64,000 nucleotides of DNA from Mycobacterium sp. 1100029.7 (GTDB lineage Bacteria; Actinomycetota; Actinomycetes; Mycobacteriales; Mycobacteriaceae). The translations under genes and the position numbers were made by a program. Under the pieces are notes generated by a model. It was given only the letters and a program-made list of their open reading frames with translations, searched no databases and was not told the DNA's origin. Positions 53,184 to 62,042 of this stretch are shown here, in pieces. How positions within the stretch are numbered: position 1 is the first letter of the stretch; each line of letters begins with the position of its first letter. The stretch covers positions 1 to 64,000 of the forward strand of contig NZ_LZSC01000006.1 of NCBI RefSeq assembly GCF_001665235.1, given 5' to 3'.

Positions 53184-54410
53184 TCAGCCGAGCCGGTCGA
53201 GCAGGCTGCGTGCTGCAGCGGTGACCCGCGCGCGGTCGAAGGTGATCGACAACTCGTAACGAGGATCGTCATCGTCGTTCGGGCCGCACACCGGGAACGT
53301 CCGCTCGCGCGCGATTAGTGCCGCGGCGCAGTCGGGACCGAGCACTAGGACGGTCGACTCGCTGGCCAATGGGTCGTCGCGGTCGAGTTTTACCTGCCTG
53401 ACACCGGGTCCCAGGTCATCGGGCAGGTTCTCGGCGAAAACCGCTACCAGCGGCGATCTTTCGGCAAGAAATGACAGGCTGCTCCTGGACAACTCGTGAA
53501 CGTCGGCACAGTCCTTGAGGGTGAACAGCACGATCGGCGGGGTCTCGGCGGAAACGGCTATCCGCCCGATGTGGCGGGCAAGTTCGGTGACGGTCTGCTT
53601 GCGCACGATCCGCGTCGTCGGAACATCGGCTGCCAGACCGAAATTCGCCGGGTCGACCTTCGTGGGCGGCCGCGTGGTCCTGGCGGGCCAGGAAAAGGCC
53701 AGCGGCGTGGTGGTGAGCTGACCGGGAGCGCCGAACCGGATGCCCTGACCGAGCGTGGCGCCGTACGCCAGTGCCTGTTCCAGATGGTCGTCGGTTTCGA
53801 TCCCTTCGGCGCAAATGACGGCACCGGTCCGTTCGTGGTGCGCGGTGATCGCCGCGACCGTGCGAGCCTGCATCTGATCGGGTTGGTGCTGAATCAATCC
53901 CATATCGAGTTTCAGAATTTCGGGCGCCAAGACGTCGAGCAGGGCCAACGAATCGGGGTGTGAGCCGATGTCGTCGAGGGCAATCGCGAATCCCAGCGAA
54001 CGCAGCGCCGCGACCTTGCGCAGAAGTGCCCGCGGATTGGTCAGCAGTCCTCGTTCGGTGATCTCGAATGTGACGCGAAAGCGTGACGCCGCATTCATGA
54101 CTTCGAGGTCTTCGTGCGGATCGATGTTCGTCGTCGCGGGTTCACAGTTGACCAGCAGCAGCATCCCGGGGGTGGCGGCATCCCGCAGTGCGCCATGCGC
54201 GGCGGCGCGGATGCACGCACGATCCAGCGTGTTCAGTCGCCCGGTCGCCCCGGCGCGAGCAAAGACGTCAACGGGAGGCGGATTGTCGAGTGCGGGCCAG
54301 CGCGCGAGCGCTTCGTAGCCGACCACCATCTCGCTCGGCAACGCCACGACTTGCTGGAATGCTGAAACCAGCCCCCTACCGGTGACCGCTTGGTCGAGCA
54401 CGCAGGTCAT
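53184..54410 (-). CDS. EAL-domain phosphodiesterase with C-terminal DICT domain
   Basis: This 408-residue protein has an N-terminal EAL domain with YEALARW, LLVNCEP, FEITERG, ALDDIGSH, LKLDM, AEGIET and LGQGIRFGAP. These are all the residues needed for c-di-GMP hydrolysis, so it is probably active. The C-terminal ~150 residues (TTRIVRKQTVTELARHIGRI onward) match the DICT sensory domain, often linked to c-di-GMP enzymes. It converges with the MalT-type regulator, 3 bp apart. Confidence 0.87.
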   Translation of the reverse strand: MTCVLDQAVTGRGLVSAFQQVVALPSEMVVGYEALARWPALDNPPPVDVFARAGATGRLNTLDRACIRAAAHGALRDAATPGMLLLVNCEPATTNIDPHEDLEVMNAASRFRVTFEITERGLLTNPRALLRKVAALRSLGFAIALDDIGSHPDSLALLDVLAPEILKLDMGLIQHQPDQMQARTVAAITAHHERTGAVICAEGIETDDHLEQALAYGATLGQGIRFGAPGQLTTTPLAFSWPARTTRPPTKVDPANFGLAADVPTTRIVRKQTVTELARHIGRIAVSAETPPIVLFTLKDCADVHELSRSSLSFLAERSPLVAVFAENLPDDLGPGVRQVKLDRDDPLASESTVLVLGPDCAAALIARERTFPVCGPNDDDDPRYELSITFDRARVTAAARSLLDRLG

Positions 54411-54595
54411 CGGCGGCCACGATTAATCACGGGGCTACTTGGCCGATAATCCAACGAACATGAATTCAACGCTAACGGCTCAAACGCCATTTGACCCGGT
54501 TACCACCCTTTTTACTGCCCGCGACCACCCCAACGGGTGGTAAGCGCGCTACCCGCGCGACATCTGGTTAACCGGCCGTCGTCACCATACATACC

Positions 54596-54614
54596 GCGGT
54601 GCGTGCCGCACCGC
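54596..54614. promoter_or_regulatory. perfect hairpin/operator in the EAL-GGDEF divergent region
   Basis: GCGGTGC-GTGCC-GCACCGC is a perfect 7-bp inverted repeat near the middle of the roughly 290-bp gap between the EAL and GGDEF genes. A smaller CCACCC/GGGTGG repeat lies at about 54525-54540. The gap is AT-richer than its surroundings and includes a CCTTTTTA run. Confidence 0.45.
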
Positions 54615-54702
54615 ACCCCGTCGGCGTGGTGGGCACTTTTACCTATGCGACAATAACGTTTCTGTTTTTCGATTTCAGTTGGCAAACTCGGCGCGTGGCG
54701 TT

Positions 54703-55851
54703 ATGGGCACCGCAAGCGCCAGCGGCAACGGCGCCATTGTTGCGCGCAGCGATTCCCGGATGGGCATATCGATGGTGAAGCAGTCTGATCACTATGACCT
54801 GCTGAGTGCTTATCTGAAAAACCGCGGATTGCAAACTGTTTGGCAAAGATCCAATTTCGTCGTCATCGCGGCGCAGTCGGCGTTGCCGGCGATCATGTTG
54901 TTGAGCCCCACCGGACCTACGCAGCCCGCCCTGCGGGCCTTGTCAATCGCGATATCGGTGCTGGGCTTCGTCGGCGCGACAATCTGGCTGATCCATTGGC
55001 CGACTCGACGGGAATCGATCCTGTTCGCAGTTTCGGCCATGGCTGCCATTGCCCTCGCATCGTTGTGCTTATCCAATCCGTATACCGGTCTGATGGGGTG
55101 CACGATCTTCGCCATCCTCGGCGGGTTCATCGCGTACTTTCACTCAATTCGTCTGGTGCTGACCAACTTCGTCCTCGCCACGACCTGCGCGGTGATCTTG
55201 GCGCATCGATTCATCGTTGCCACCGGAGACGTCGCGCTGATCAGTGCCGGACTGATCACCGTCGCGGTGCTCAATCTCGGTGTCCCCTTCGGCATTCTGT
55301 CGCTGATGCACACGCTGCGAAACGACCTGCGAAGCACCGATCGCGATTCACTCACCGGTCTGCACAACCGACGCTCCTTCTACAACGCGGTGTCGGAGTT
55401 GCTGACGCTGCAGGGCCGTCCCACCGGCACATATCTGGTGACCGCAGTGATCGACTTGGACAACTTCAAGCACATCAACGACACCCAGGGCCATGCCGTG
55501 GGAGATCAGGCGCTGGTTGCCGTCGGCTCAGCTCTGGTGCGGAGCTGTCGACCGGCGGCCGTGATCGCGCGTATCGGCGGGGAGGAATTCGTCGTCGTCG
55601 ACACCGCCGCCACGCCGCAGCACGCCGTTATGACCGAAGGGCTACGACGAGCGGTGGCCGACACTCCGTTTCCGATCACCGCCAGTGTCGGAACGTCGGC
55701 CGTCGCCCTGACCGAGCTGCCTGCGACACCGGACATGGCCGTCCTGGACGATCTGATCAGCACAGCCGACGCCGCGATGTACGCGGCCAAACGCGCCGGC
55801 GGCAATCAGGTTTGTCACCATCCGGATGTGATCCGGGCCACCGCGCGGTAA
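54703..55851 (+). CDS. GGDEF diguanylate cyclase with membrane sensor region
   Basis: The N-terminal part has six or so hydrophobic helices (about 35-195), followed by a cytoplasmic GGDEF domain with SLTGLHNRRSFYNAV and the active-site motif ARIGGEEFVV. GGEEF is a functional variant. The inhibitory I-site that would lie 5 residues upstream (RxxD) reads RPAA, so product feedback is probably lost. ATG 54703 gives 382 residues. TTG 54679 and ATGs at 54760 and 54772 are alternatives. Confidence 0.86.
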   Translation: MGTASASGNGAIVARSDSRMGISMVKQSDHYDLLSAYLKNRGLQTVWQRSNFVVIAAQSALPAIMLLSPTGPTQPALRALSIAISVLGFVGATIWLIHWPTRRESILFAVSAMAAIALASLCLSNPYTGLMGCTIFAILGGFIAYFHSIRLVLTNFVLATTCAVILAHRFIVATGDVALISAGLITVAVLNLGVPFGILSLMHTLRNDLRSTDRDSLTGLHNRRSFYNAVSELLTLQGRPTGTYLVTAVIDLDNFKHINDTQGHAVGDQALVAVGSALVRSCRPAAVIARIGGEEFVVVDTAATPQHAVMTEGLRRAVADTPFPITASVGTSAVALTELPATPDMAVLDDLISTADAAMYAAKRAGGNQVCHHPDVIRATAR

Positions 55852-55949
55852 GCCGAATCGGGCCCGGCAGGCCTCCTGTGCGCTGGGAGAGCGAGCCTTG
55901 CACTCCCTAGGTGTTAGGTCGTGGCGAGGCTGCGGGCGGGGCCTTGATC

Positions 55950-56351
55950 ATGACAGTCATGAATGAGAGCTCATCCAGCATCTATACCCAGATCGGCGGA
56001 TACGAGGCCATCGAGACGGTAGTCGACGACTTCTACGACCGCGTGCTCGCCGACGACGAACTGTGTGCCTTTTTCACCGGTACGAATTTGAACCGCTTGA
56101 AGGGTAAGCAGGTGGAATTCTTTGCGGCCGCGCTCGGCGGGCCGGAGCGCTATACCGGCGCGCCGATGAAGCAGGTGCATCGCGGACGGGGAATCGCCAT
56201 GCGCCACTTCGACTTAACGGTTCAGCACCTGGTCAATGCCCTGGTGACCGCCGGAGTTGCGCCGAATACGATGACGCAGATCATTTCCGCGGTTGCTCCA
56301 CTGGCCGCCGAAATCGCGTCCGGCGGCAACTCGCCCGCGCACGCGGGTTGA
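55950..56351 (+). CDS. glbN: group I truncated haemoglobin (trHbN-like)
   Basis: This 133-residue globin has [20 protein letters not shown] with Tyr at B10, the EF loop [12 protein letters not shown] and the proximal His in [11 protein letters not shown]. In M. tuberculosis trHbN oxidises nitric oxide. The ATG at 55950 is chosen, with an upstream in-frame codon at 55911 less likely. It lies 98 bp after the GGDEF gene and could be in the same transcript. Confidence 0.88.
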   Translation: MTVMNESSSSIYTQIGGYEAIETVVDDFYDRVLADDELCAFFTGTNLNRLKGKQVEFFAAALGGPERYTGAPMKQVHRGRGIAMRHFDLTVQHLVNALVTAGVAPNTMTQIISAVAPLAAEIASGGNSPAHAG

Positions 56352-56359
56352 GCGCAGCC

Positions 56360-57355
56360 TCAGCCGGACGCTGCTCGCGCTAGGCCCTGTCCGCGCAGTT
56401 CGCTTGGGGCGAAGCCGAATTGCTTCTTGAACGCGGTGTTGAAGGTGCTTCGCGACCGAAAGCCGCTGGCGGTGGCCACGCTGTCGATCGAGGTATGCGG
56501 TGGCGATTGACGGAGCAGATCCGCGGCGCGGACAAGGCGCGTCGAACGGATCAGATCACTTGTCGTGGTGCCAGCGCGCTGCAAGGCAAGCTGAATCTGG
56601 CGCACCGACCAACCCAGCGAGCGGGCAACCTTGGTCGGTGTCAGGTCGGGATCGCCGGCGTGCTGGGCCACATACTCACGCACCGCCTCTCCGACCGAAT
56701 CGAGAGTGTCAGGGCCCGCGCCGCGACCGACCATGGAAGCAACCAACAGATCGCTGATCGTGGTGCATGAACGGGTGAACTCGTAGCCGTCGAGGCCAGC
56801 GTACTGCAGGCTCACCGTCGAAATCATAGCGCTCACAACCGAACCCAAACCGTGCCGGAAATCCATCAGGACGGGCCCGTGCCGTAAGTGGCTCGGATTT
56901 CGAGTGTCGGCGATATCGAACGTCCAACCGCGGGCCCAGGAATCGTGGCGGATCCCAAGGGCGCGAGACTTGTTGAGCAGCAACGCCTGGCCGGGATACA
57001 GCCGTACCCGTTCGCCGTCCTGTTCGAAGTCGATGACTCCGCGTCGGCCAATGAAGACCATGCTTCCGAGATCTCCGTCGGCGCGCACGTCGGCGGACGT
57101 CTTCGCGTAGTGCAACCCCTCCGACCAAAAATCGACGACCCGGAAATCTCCGTCGTGCTGCACGACGCTGCCTGCTGTGAAGGTCGCGGCGTCGGCGAAC
57201 CGAAAGTGCAACGATCCGTGATTCGCGCAGACGTGGTCGACCCAGTATCCGGCCGGGTCGCCGCCTGCTCTGCGGGTGTCGCTGCGCTCGGCGACGTAAC
57301 TGCTCACCACAGGCGAACGCCGCGTCTGCGCGCTGTTTAGCTGCCTTGTTTCCAT
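56360..57355 (-). CDS. AraC-family transcriptional regulator
   Basis: This 331-residue protein has an N-terminal cupin-like sensor region (SLHFRFADAATFTAGSVVQH, then LYPGQALLLNKSRALG) and a C-terminal double HTH with SLGWSVRQIQLALQRAG. TASGFRSRSTFNTAFKKQFG is the AraC signature. It converges on the haemoglobin gene. The inducer and targets are unknown. Confidence 0.88.
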   Translation of the reverse strand: METRQLNSAQTRRSPVVSSYVAERSDTRRAGGDPAGYWVDHVCANHGSLHFRFADAATFTAGSVVQHDGDFRVVDFWSEGLHYAKTSADVRADGDLGSMVFIGRRGVIDFEQDGERVRLYPGQALLLNKSRALGIRHDSWARGWTFDIADTRNPSHLRHGPVLMDFRHGLGSVVSAMISTVSLQYAGLDGYEFTRSCTTISDLLVASMVGRGAGPDTLDSVGEAVREYVAQHAGDPDLTPTKVARSLGWSVRQIQLALQRAGTTTSDLIRSTRLVRAADLLRQSPPHTSIDSVATASGFRSRSTFNTAFKKQFGFAPSELRGQGLARAASG

Positions 57356-57514
57356 GAGAGGGTCAGATTCACCTTCTTACAAACGTCGTACATGACCACC
57401 CGATCACCAAGTATGACGACAGACATCGACCAGAAAATGGGTGCGATACAACCACCCTTGTCATTTCCAGACGGTTCTAGCGCTTTCACACGGGCAAATA
57501 TTCCGACGGCCGCC

Positions 57515-57952
57515 TCAACCCCATTCGCGAGGTGTCAGCCGCTCGAGCGAGTGCAGAAAAGTCCGGCGTTCGTCGGCGGTGAGCTCGCCGAGCCAGTGTT
57601 CTTCGCCGTGCTGGATGTCCCGCTGCACGGCGTCCTTGACGCGTCGACCGGCCTGCGTGATCGCCAGCAACCGCACCCGGCGGTCATCGGGGTCGGGCCG
57701 GCGTTCGATGTAGCCGTTGTCCTGCAGGTCGTCGAGGGTGCGGATGATCCGGGTCTTGTCGGCACCGATCGCCGCCGCCAGCGCTGTCTGGGTACGCATC
57801 GACGACTGGTCCAGCGCGCACAGGACAGCGTAGGCCCACATCGTCAGACCGTGGGCCTGCAGGATGGGCGCCTCCGCGGCGACCAGCTCGCGCAGCAGGG
57901 GCGCGAGCATCGCCGCGAGGTCCGCGCGCCGCTCTGAGGACTTCGATCCCAC
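57515..57952 (-). CDS. MarR-family transcriptional regulator
   Basis: This 145-residue winged-helix MarR protein has the recognition helix region AIGADKTRIIRTLDDLQDNG and the wing RRPDPDDRRVRLLAIT. The GTG at 57952 is used. It is divergent from a TIGR03086 gene with two palindromes in the 51-bp gap, so it probably represses both. Confidence 0.88.
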   Translation of the reverse strand: MGSKSSERRADLAAMLAPLLRELVAAEAPILQAHGLTMWAYAVLCALDQSSMRTQTALAAAIGADKTRIIRTLDDLQDNGYIERRPDPDDRRVRLLAITQAGRRVKDAVQRDIQHGEEHWLGELTADERRTFLHSLERLTPREWG

Positions 57953-57958
57953 CGCGTC

Positions 57959-58002
57959 ATGATAGGCATTGCACTATCATATGCGGATGCCTATCGTAGG
58001 CA
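57959..58002. promoter_or_regulatory. two MarR operator-like palindromes
   Basis: ATGATAG-N8-CTATCAT lies at 57959-57980 and TGCCTA-TCG-TAGGCA at 57988-58002. Both are perfect inverted repeats sharing a GATAGGCAT-like core, and together they fill the 51-bp divergent gap. They fit autoregulation by the MarR protein. Confidence 0.65.
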
Positions 58003-58003
58003 T

Positions 58004-58663
58004 ATGCATATCAATTCAGTGGATATCCGACCGATGCACCGCACGGCGGTGCTGCAGTCAATCGACATCGTCAAGGCCGTCACGCGGCACGACTTCGGCA
58101 GGCCGACGCCCTGCGGAGACTGGACGCTGCTGGACCTGCTCGCGCACATGACCGTGCAACACCGCGGGTTTGCCGCGGCAGCACGAGGGAACGGCGCGGA
58201 TCCGCAGAATTGGAACGCCGCTGCCGTCGTCGAAGAGGTGGGGGCCGACCACGCGCGCGCGTATGCCGAAGCCGCCGGGGACGTGATCGCCGCCTTCGCA
58301 GCCGAGGGCACGCTCGAGGTCCAATTCGCGCTGCCGGAGTTCGGCGCGGCCGCGGTGGTTCCCGGCGCGATGGCCGTCGGGTTCCATCTCGTGGACTACG
58401 TCGTGCACGGCTGGGATGTCGCCGCATCGCTCGACGTGGGCTACGAGTTACCCGCCGACGTCCTGGCCGCCGCGTTGCCGCTGGCGTTGGCAGTTCCGGA
58501 CGGGGAGTTCCGCGACGGCACGGGCGCGCCGTTCGGTGCCGCGATCGAGCCGGCAGACGGCGACGACTTCGACCGGTTACTGCGCCATCTCGGCCGTCGA
58601 CCGGACTGGGCGCGCAATCAGGTGCACAGCGAAGGCGCGTCGCAGACGTTGCCCGGGCAATAG
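58004..58663 (+). CDS. TIGR03086-family (DinB/maleylpyruvate-isomerase-like) metal-binding protein
   Basis: This 219-residue protein has the family's TPCGDWTLLDLLAHMTVQH near the start, with a possible metal-binding His, and a second His region FHLVDYVVHGWDVA. Members often use mycothiol. The ATG at 58004 lies directly after the operator. Its 3' end overlaps the convergent DUF732 gene by 46 bp. Confidence 0.85.
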   Translation: MHINSVDIRPMHRTAVLQSIDIVKAVTRHDFGRPTPCGDWTLLDLLAHMTVQHRGFAAAARGNGADPQNWNAAAVVEEVGADHARAYAEAAGDVIAAFAAEGTLEVQFALPEFGAAAVVPGAMAVGFHLVDYVVHGWDVAASLDVGYELPADVLAAALPLALAVPDGEFRDGTGAPFGAAIEPADGDDFDRLLRHLGRRPDWARNQVHSEGASQTLPGQ

Positions 58664-58965
58664 GTCGAGTGCGCGGCGTTGACCATGGTGCCGATGTCCA
58701 ACAGGGTCACGCCCCGCTTGTCCAGGTGCTGATGGACCTCGTCGGCGATCTGCTGCGGCGTCCAGCCCCAGGTCAGGTCGTAGCAAATCAGGTGCGCCTC
58801 ACCGATCAGCGCCTCTTCGGTCTGGGGCGGCCAGGTCAGGCCGACGGCGCGCAATTGGTTGAGGTAGGACTCGTCCTGGGGAGTCGAGGCGGTCGCAATC
58901 GCGACGCTGCTGACCAGGGCGGCACCAGCGATCATGGGGATGGCGAGCCAGCGAGGTGAGGGCAT
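58618..58965 (-). CDS. DUF732 secreted protein
   Basis: This 115-residue protein has a signal peptide (PMIAGAALVSSVAIATAS) and a mature DUF732 domain with YLNQLRAVGLTWP and conserved cysteines (HLICYDL, then HSTYCPGNVC). The ATG at 58965 follows AAGGAAG. Such small secreted proteins are common in mycobacteria and their roles are mostly unknown. Confidence 0.87.
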   Translation of the reverse strand: MPSPRWLAIPMIAGAALVSSVAIATASTPQDESYLNQLRAVGLTWPPQTEEALIGEAHLICYDLTWGWTPQQIADEVHQHLDKRGVTLLDIGTMVNAAHSTYCPGNVCDAPSLCT

Positions 58966-59124
58966 CGCTGCGCTTCCTTTCTTTTCGGCATAGACGATGC
59001 CGTAAGTGTGCGGGCAAGACGCGGCGAAGATACGAGGAATCACCAGAGTGCGTCAGATTCGTTGCCGCGCAACGACGGACCCCATCAGCAAAATCCGGGT
59101 TCTCCACCGCTGCGGGCCACCGTG

Positions 59125-59145
59125 TGTGACGTCTGTGGCGTCACA
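59125..59145. terminator. inverted repeat at the end of the zinc-finger gene
   Basis: TGTGACG-N7-CGTCACA is a perfect 7-bp inverted repeat overlapping the stop codon (59141-59143) of the upstream gene on the minus strand. It could be a terminator or a control element for the following DUF732 gene. Confidence 0.45.
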
Positions 59146-59407
59146 GATAGTTCTCATGCACGAAGCACCATCGCCACGTTTCTCCGGACTCCAGGGACTG
59201 CACGACCGGGTGATCAGTGGCTAAGAAGTGCGCGTTGGCGTGCCGCATCGGTGAGGAATCGCAGCAGCCGACGTATCCGCAGGTGAGGCATAGCCGCAAA
59301 TGCACCCACTGCGTGCCGAGTCGCAGGCACTCTTGACAGCCCTTATGGGTGCGCGGGCTCACGGGTTTGATGGCAACGACATCGGGATCCGCGTGGGTCG
59401 AACTCAT
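59141..59407 (-). CDS. UBP-type zinc-finger protein
   Basis: This 88-residue protein has the ZnF-UBP pattern of cysteines and histidines (GCQECLRLGTQWVHLRLC, LTCGYVGCCDSSPMRHANAH, then TDHPVVQSL). In bacteria these small domains bind ubiquitin-like C-termini or act in unknown signalling. The ATG is at 59407. Confidence 0.85.
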   Translation of the reverse strand: MSSTHADPDVVAIKPVSPRTHKGCQECLRLGTQWVHLRLCLTCGYVGCCDSSPMRHANAHFLATDHPVVQSLESGETWRWCFVHENYL

Positions 59408-59569
59408 CTACGTGCCTCCTTGATCTAACGGCTCGGCGCCCTGGTCCGCGATGCAGGTGTCCGGGGTGGGTCTAGGTTTTTCTGCACGCCAACGCATTTC
59501 GAGAGAACGCCTTCCGAAATTCGGCCACTTTGTCGGCTGCTCCGGTGGAATGTGCTGGATACAGGCTGC

Positions 59570-60205
59570 TTACGAGCCGGCCACTTCCATTGCAGCGCTG
59601 CCCCTCTCGCGACGCCGCTGCGCCTCAAGCACAGCCAGCCGAGCGCGGGGATCTTCGATTCCTTCGGCCGACACGGAATCAAACTGCCGGAGCAGGCGAG
59701 CGAATTCTTCAACAATGGTGCTGTAGAACGCGCGCAGCGCGCGCGGCGAGGCCGGCTCGCCATCCAATATGGCGGCGCCGGTCTGTCGCAGGGACCGGAT
59801 CGTCAGACACGACGGCAGACTTTGGCCCCGGGCCACCCCCGCCTCGAGCAGGGTCCAAGTGCCGTGGCAGACAACTCCGACCGGCTTCCCCAGCGTGATG
59901 AAATCACCCACGAACGAGGTCACGCTGTCGTGGCTGGAAAGCTGGTGGGATCTCAGTAATCCGGGCAGCAGTAGCAACGCCTCGTACTCGTCGACCGACG
60001 CTTCGGCCACCGCCCGGTCGACGGCGTACACGCGCGCCGGGTCGAGGTCTTCGTTGAGCGATTGGATCTGCCCGGCTCGCAGTGCCAACAGCTGAGTGTG
60101 TGCGCCTGCTTGTCGCACCGCATCGCCCGACCCGTCCAACTCGGTCTGGCCGACGCCATCTGCCGCAAGCAGTGCGATCCTCGAACCTTGGAGGCATTCG
60201 GCCAT
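59570..60205 (-). CDS. DJ-1/PfpI-family protein
   Basis: This 211-residue protein of the DJ-1/PfpI fold has the nucleophile elbow VGVVCHGTWTLL and the early strand IALLAADGVGQTELDG. YEALLLLPG matches the family's loop. It may act as a chaperone, glyoxalase or stress protein. The ATG at 60205 is used because the sequence before it is not conserved. Confidence 0.83.
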   Translation of the reverse strand: MAECLQGSRIALLAADGVGQTELDGSGDAVRQAGAHTQLLALRAGQIQSLNEDLDPARVYAVDRAVAEASVDEYEALLLLPGLLRSHQLSSHDSVTSFVGDFITLGKPVGVVCHGTWTLLEAGVARGQSLPSCLTIRSLRQTGAAILDGEPASPRALRAFYSTIVEEFARLLRQFDSVSAEGIEDPRARLAVLEAQRRRERGSAAMEVAGS

Positions 60206-60539
60206 GTCGGACTCCACTCGGCAACACGGTGTAAACGGGAACTTCCTGCTGCCAAGCATCGCCGTTGCCGACGTCGATATCATCCTCCGGCGGGAGCGAA
60301 TATTTCGGTCGTTGTTCGCCCCGTTGTGACAGGACCGCGGGGACCATCGCGGACTGGTTCGCCCCGCTGGCACTCATGTGCCGCGCGACTCCACTGCGCG
60401 TCAGGCCCAGGTAGCCAAACGAAACACTCACCCGCACAGCGTAAGTCGGAGGCCCCTCACGGCCAGGGTTTTGTCTCGCGCCCGCTGGTGTCGAGGAGTG
60501 GCACCGGCGGCCACACCGACGTGGCGCAACAATCGAGGG
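60206..60539. other. 334-bp divergent intergenic region
   Basis: This gap separates the DJ-1-like gene and an MFS gene. No protein with family features was found, and open frames here look like shadows. The region should contain the two promoters, but no clear boxes or repeats were identified. Confidence 0.5.
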
Positions 60540-61829
60540 ATGTCGAGCGAGTACCCGTGGGTGTCGGCGCCGAAGCGAGACCGAGTCGCCCTGCTTGCGG
60601 TGAGCTTTTTCATGGCCGATATGGAGGCCGGCATGGGCCCGTTCCTGGGAGTGCTACTCCAGAGCCGTGGCTGGAGTACCGGCGACATCGGGGCGGTCCT
60701 CACTATGGGCGCTGTTGTCGGCATGCTCGCTGTCACTCCGGCGGGAGCGCTCGTTGACGCCACCAGCCACAAGCGCGCCTGCGTGATCGTCGTCAGTATT
60801 GGTGCCGTGGCGGGTGCGGCGGTCATCCTGACGTCGCGAAGTTTCTGGGCGATCGCCGGGGCTCAGGCGGTGATGTGCATATCCGGGGCGACGATCGCAC
60901 CCGCGATGATCGGCATCACCCTCGGCGTCGTCGGGCAAGCAAGGTTCACCGGACAAAACGGCCTTAACCAGGCCTTCAAGCACGCCGGCAACATGACTGG
61001 AGCAGCCGTCGCCGGCCTGCTGGGCTGGCACTTCGGATACGCCGCGGTGTTCTGGCTAGCGGCAGGGTTTGCGTTCCCCACCATCGTCGCCCTGCTGGCG
61101 ATCCCGGCAGGTCACATCGACGATCACCTCGCCCGCGGGGAGGCGCCTACCACCGACCAGTCGCGGGTCAAGTCGCTGGGGATCCTCCTACGGTGCCGGC
61201 CGCTGTTGGCGGTGGCCGCAGCGGTGCTGCTTTTCCACCTAGGGAACGCGGCGATGCTGCCGCTCTATGGGATGGCGGTGGCCGCCAGAAACGGCAACCC
61301 GTTCGTCACCGTCGCCGGTACCGTCGTCGTCGCCCAGGCCGTGATGGTCCCCGCCGCGCTGGCGGCCATGAGGATCGCCGAAACTCGCGGCTACTGGCCG
61401 GCGATTCTGGTCGCGTTCACCGCGCTGCCGGTACGCGCACTCATCGCTAGCCATGTCATCGCCAGTTGGGGTGTGATACCGGTGGAAGTCCTCGATGGCA
61501 TCGGCGCGGGCATTTTGTCGGTCGCGGTACCGGGATTGGTAGCCCGCATACTCAACGGCACCGGTCACATCAATGTCGGTCAGGGCGCAGTGATGGCCGC
61601 GCAAGGACTTGGTGGTGCGCTGAGCCCGGTGCTTGGCGGGTTCAGCGCCCAAACATTCGGATATGCAACCGCTTTCGCGATTCTCGGTGGTCTTTCATCA
61701 GGATCACTGATTATCTGGCTGGGTTTCGCCTCGATGCTGCGCCGCGCCGGCAACACGCAACCCCGCAGCCGAACAACTACCGGTCCGCGCAATAGTCCCG
61801 GGACCGAGATTCGCGGCAGGAACCGCTAG
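60540..61829 (+). CDS. MFS transporter
   Basis: This 429-residue 12-helix MFS protein begins at ATG 60540 (MSSEYPWVSAPKRDR) with FFMADMEAGMGPFLGVLLQS and the loop GALVDATSHKR. No substrate-specific motif was recognised. It lies upstream of a PucR-type regulator on the same strand, 213 bp apart. Confidence 0.85.
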   Translation: MSSEYPWVSAPKRDRVALLAVSFFMADMEAGMGPFLGVLLQSRGWSTGDIGAVLTMGAVVGMLAVTPAGALVDATSHKRACVIVVSIGAVAGAAVILTSRSFWAIAGAQAVMCISGATIAPAMIGITLGVVGQARFTGQNGLNQAFKHAGNMTGAAVAGLLGWHFGYAAVFWLAAGFAFPTIVALLAIPAGHIDDHLARGEAPTTDQSRVKSLGILLRCRPLLAVAAAVLLFHLGNAAMLPLYGMAVAARNGNPFVTVAGTVVVAQAVMVPAALAAMRIAETRGYWPAILVAFTALPVRALIASHVIASWGVIPVEVLDGIGAGILSVAVPGLVARILNGTGHINVGQGAVMAAQGLGGALSPVLGGFSAQTFGYATAFAILGGLSSGSLIIWLGFASMLRRAGNTQPRSRTTTGPRNSPGTEIRGRNR

Positions 61830-62042
61830 CAATGAGGGGGTTTGGCAGCAGGAAACGCGGGTACGCACGCGACCTAAGGTCTTGCGGACCGGGCCCCAAA
61901 TCCTTCGAAGGGCAGTCCCGTTTGCCCACTGGATGCTGGGGAGGTGCAGCAAGGCGACTGAATCCGCGCCCCCCCGCTAACCGGTGTCAATCAAAAACGG
62001 GTTTACCGAAGACGCGAGTATCCTTGGGAGTCGCAAACGGTC

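Noticed and set aside
59425..59763. 112-residue minus-strand frame after the zinc-finger gene
   Set aside because: It overlaps the DJ-1-like gene and has no domain.
61850..61920. Possible DosR-type box (GACCTAAGGTC and GGGCCC elements) before pucR
   Set aside because: The elements match the DosR consensus poorly and the spacing is wrong.
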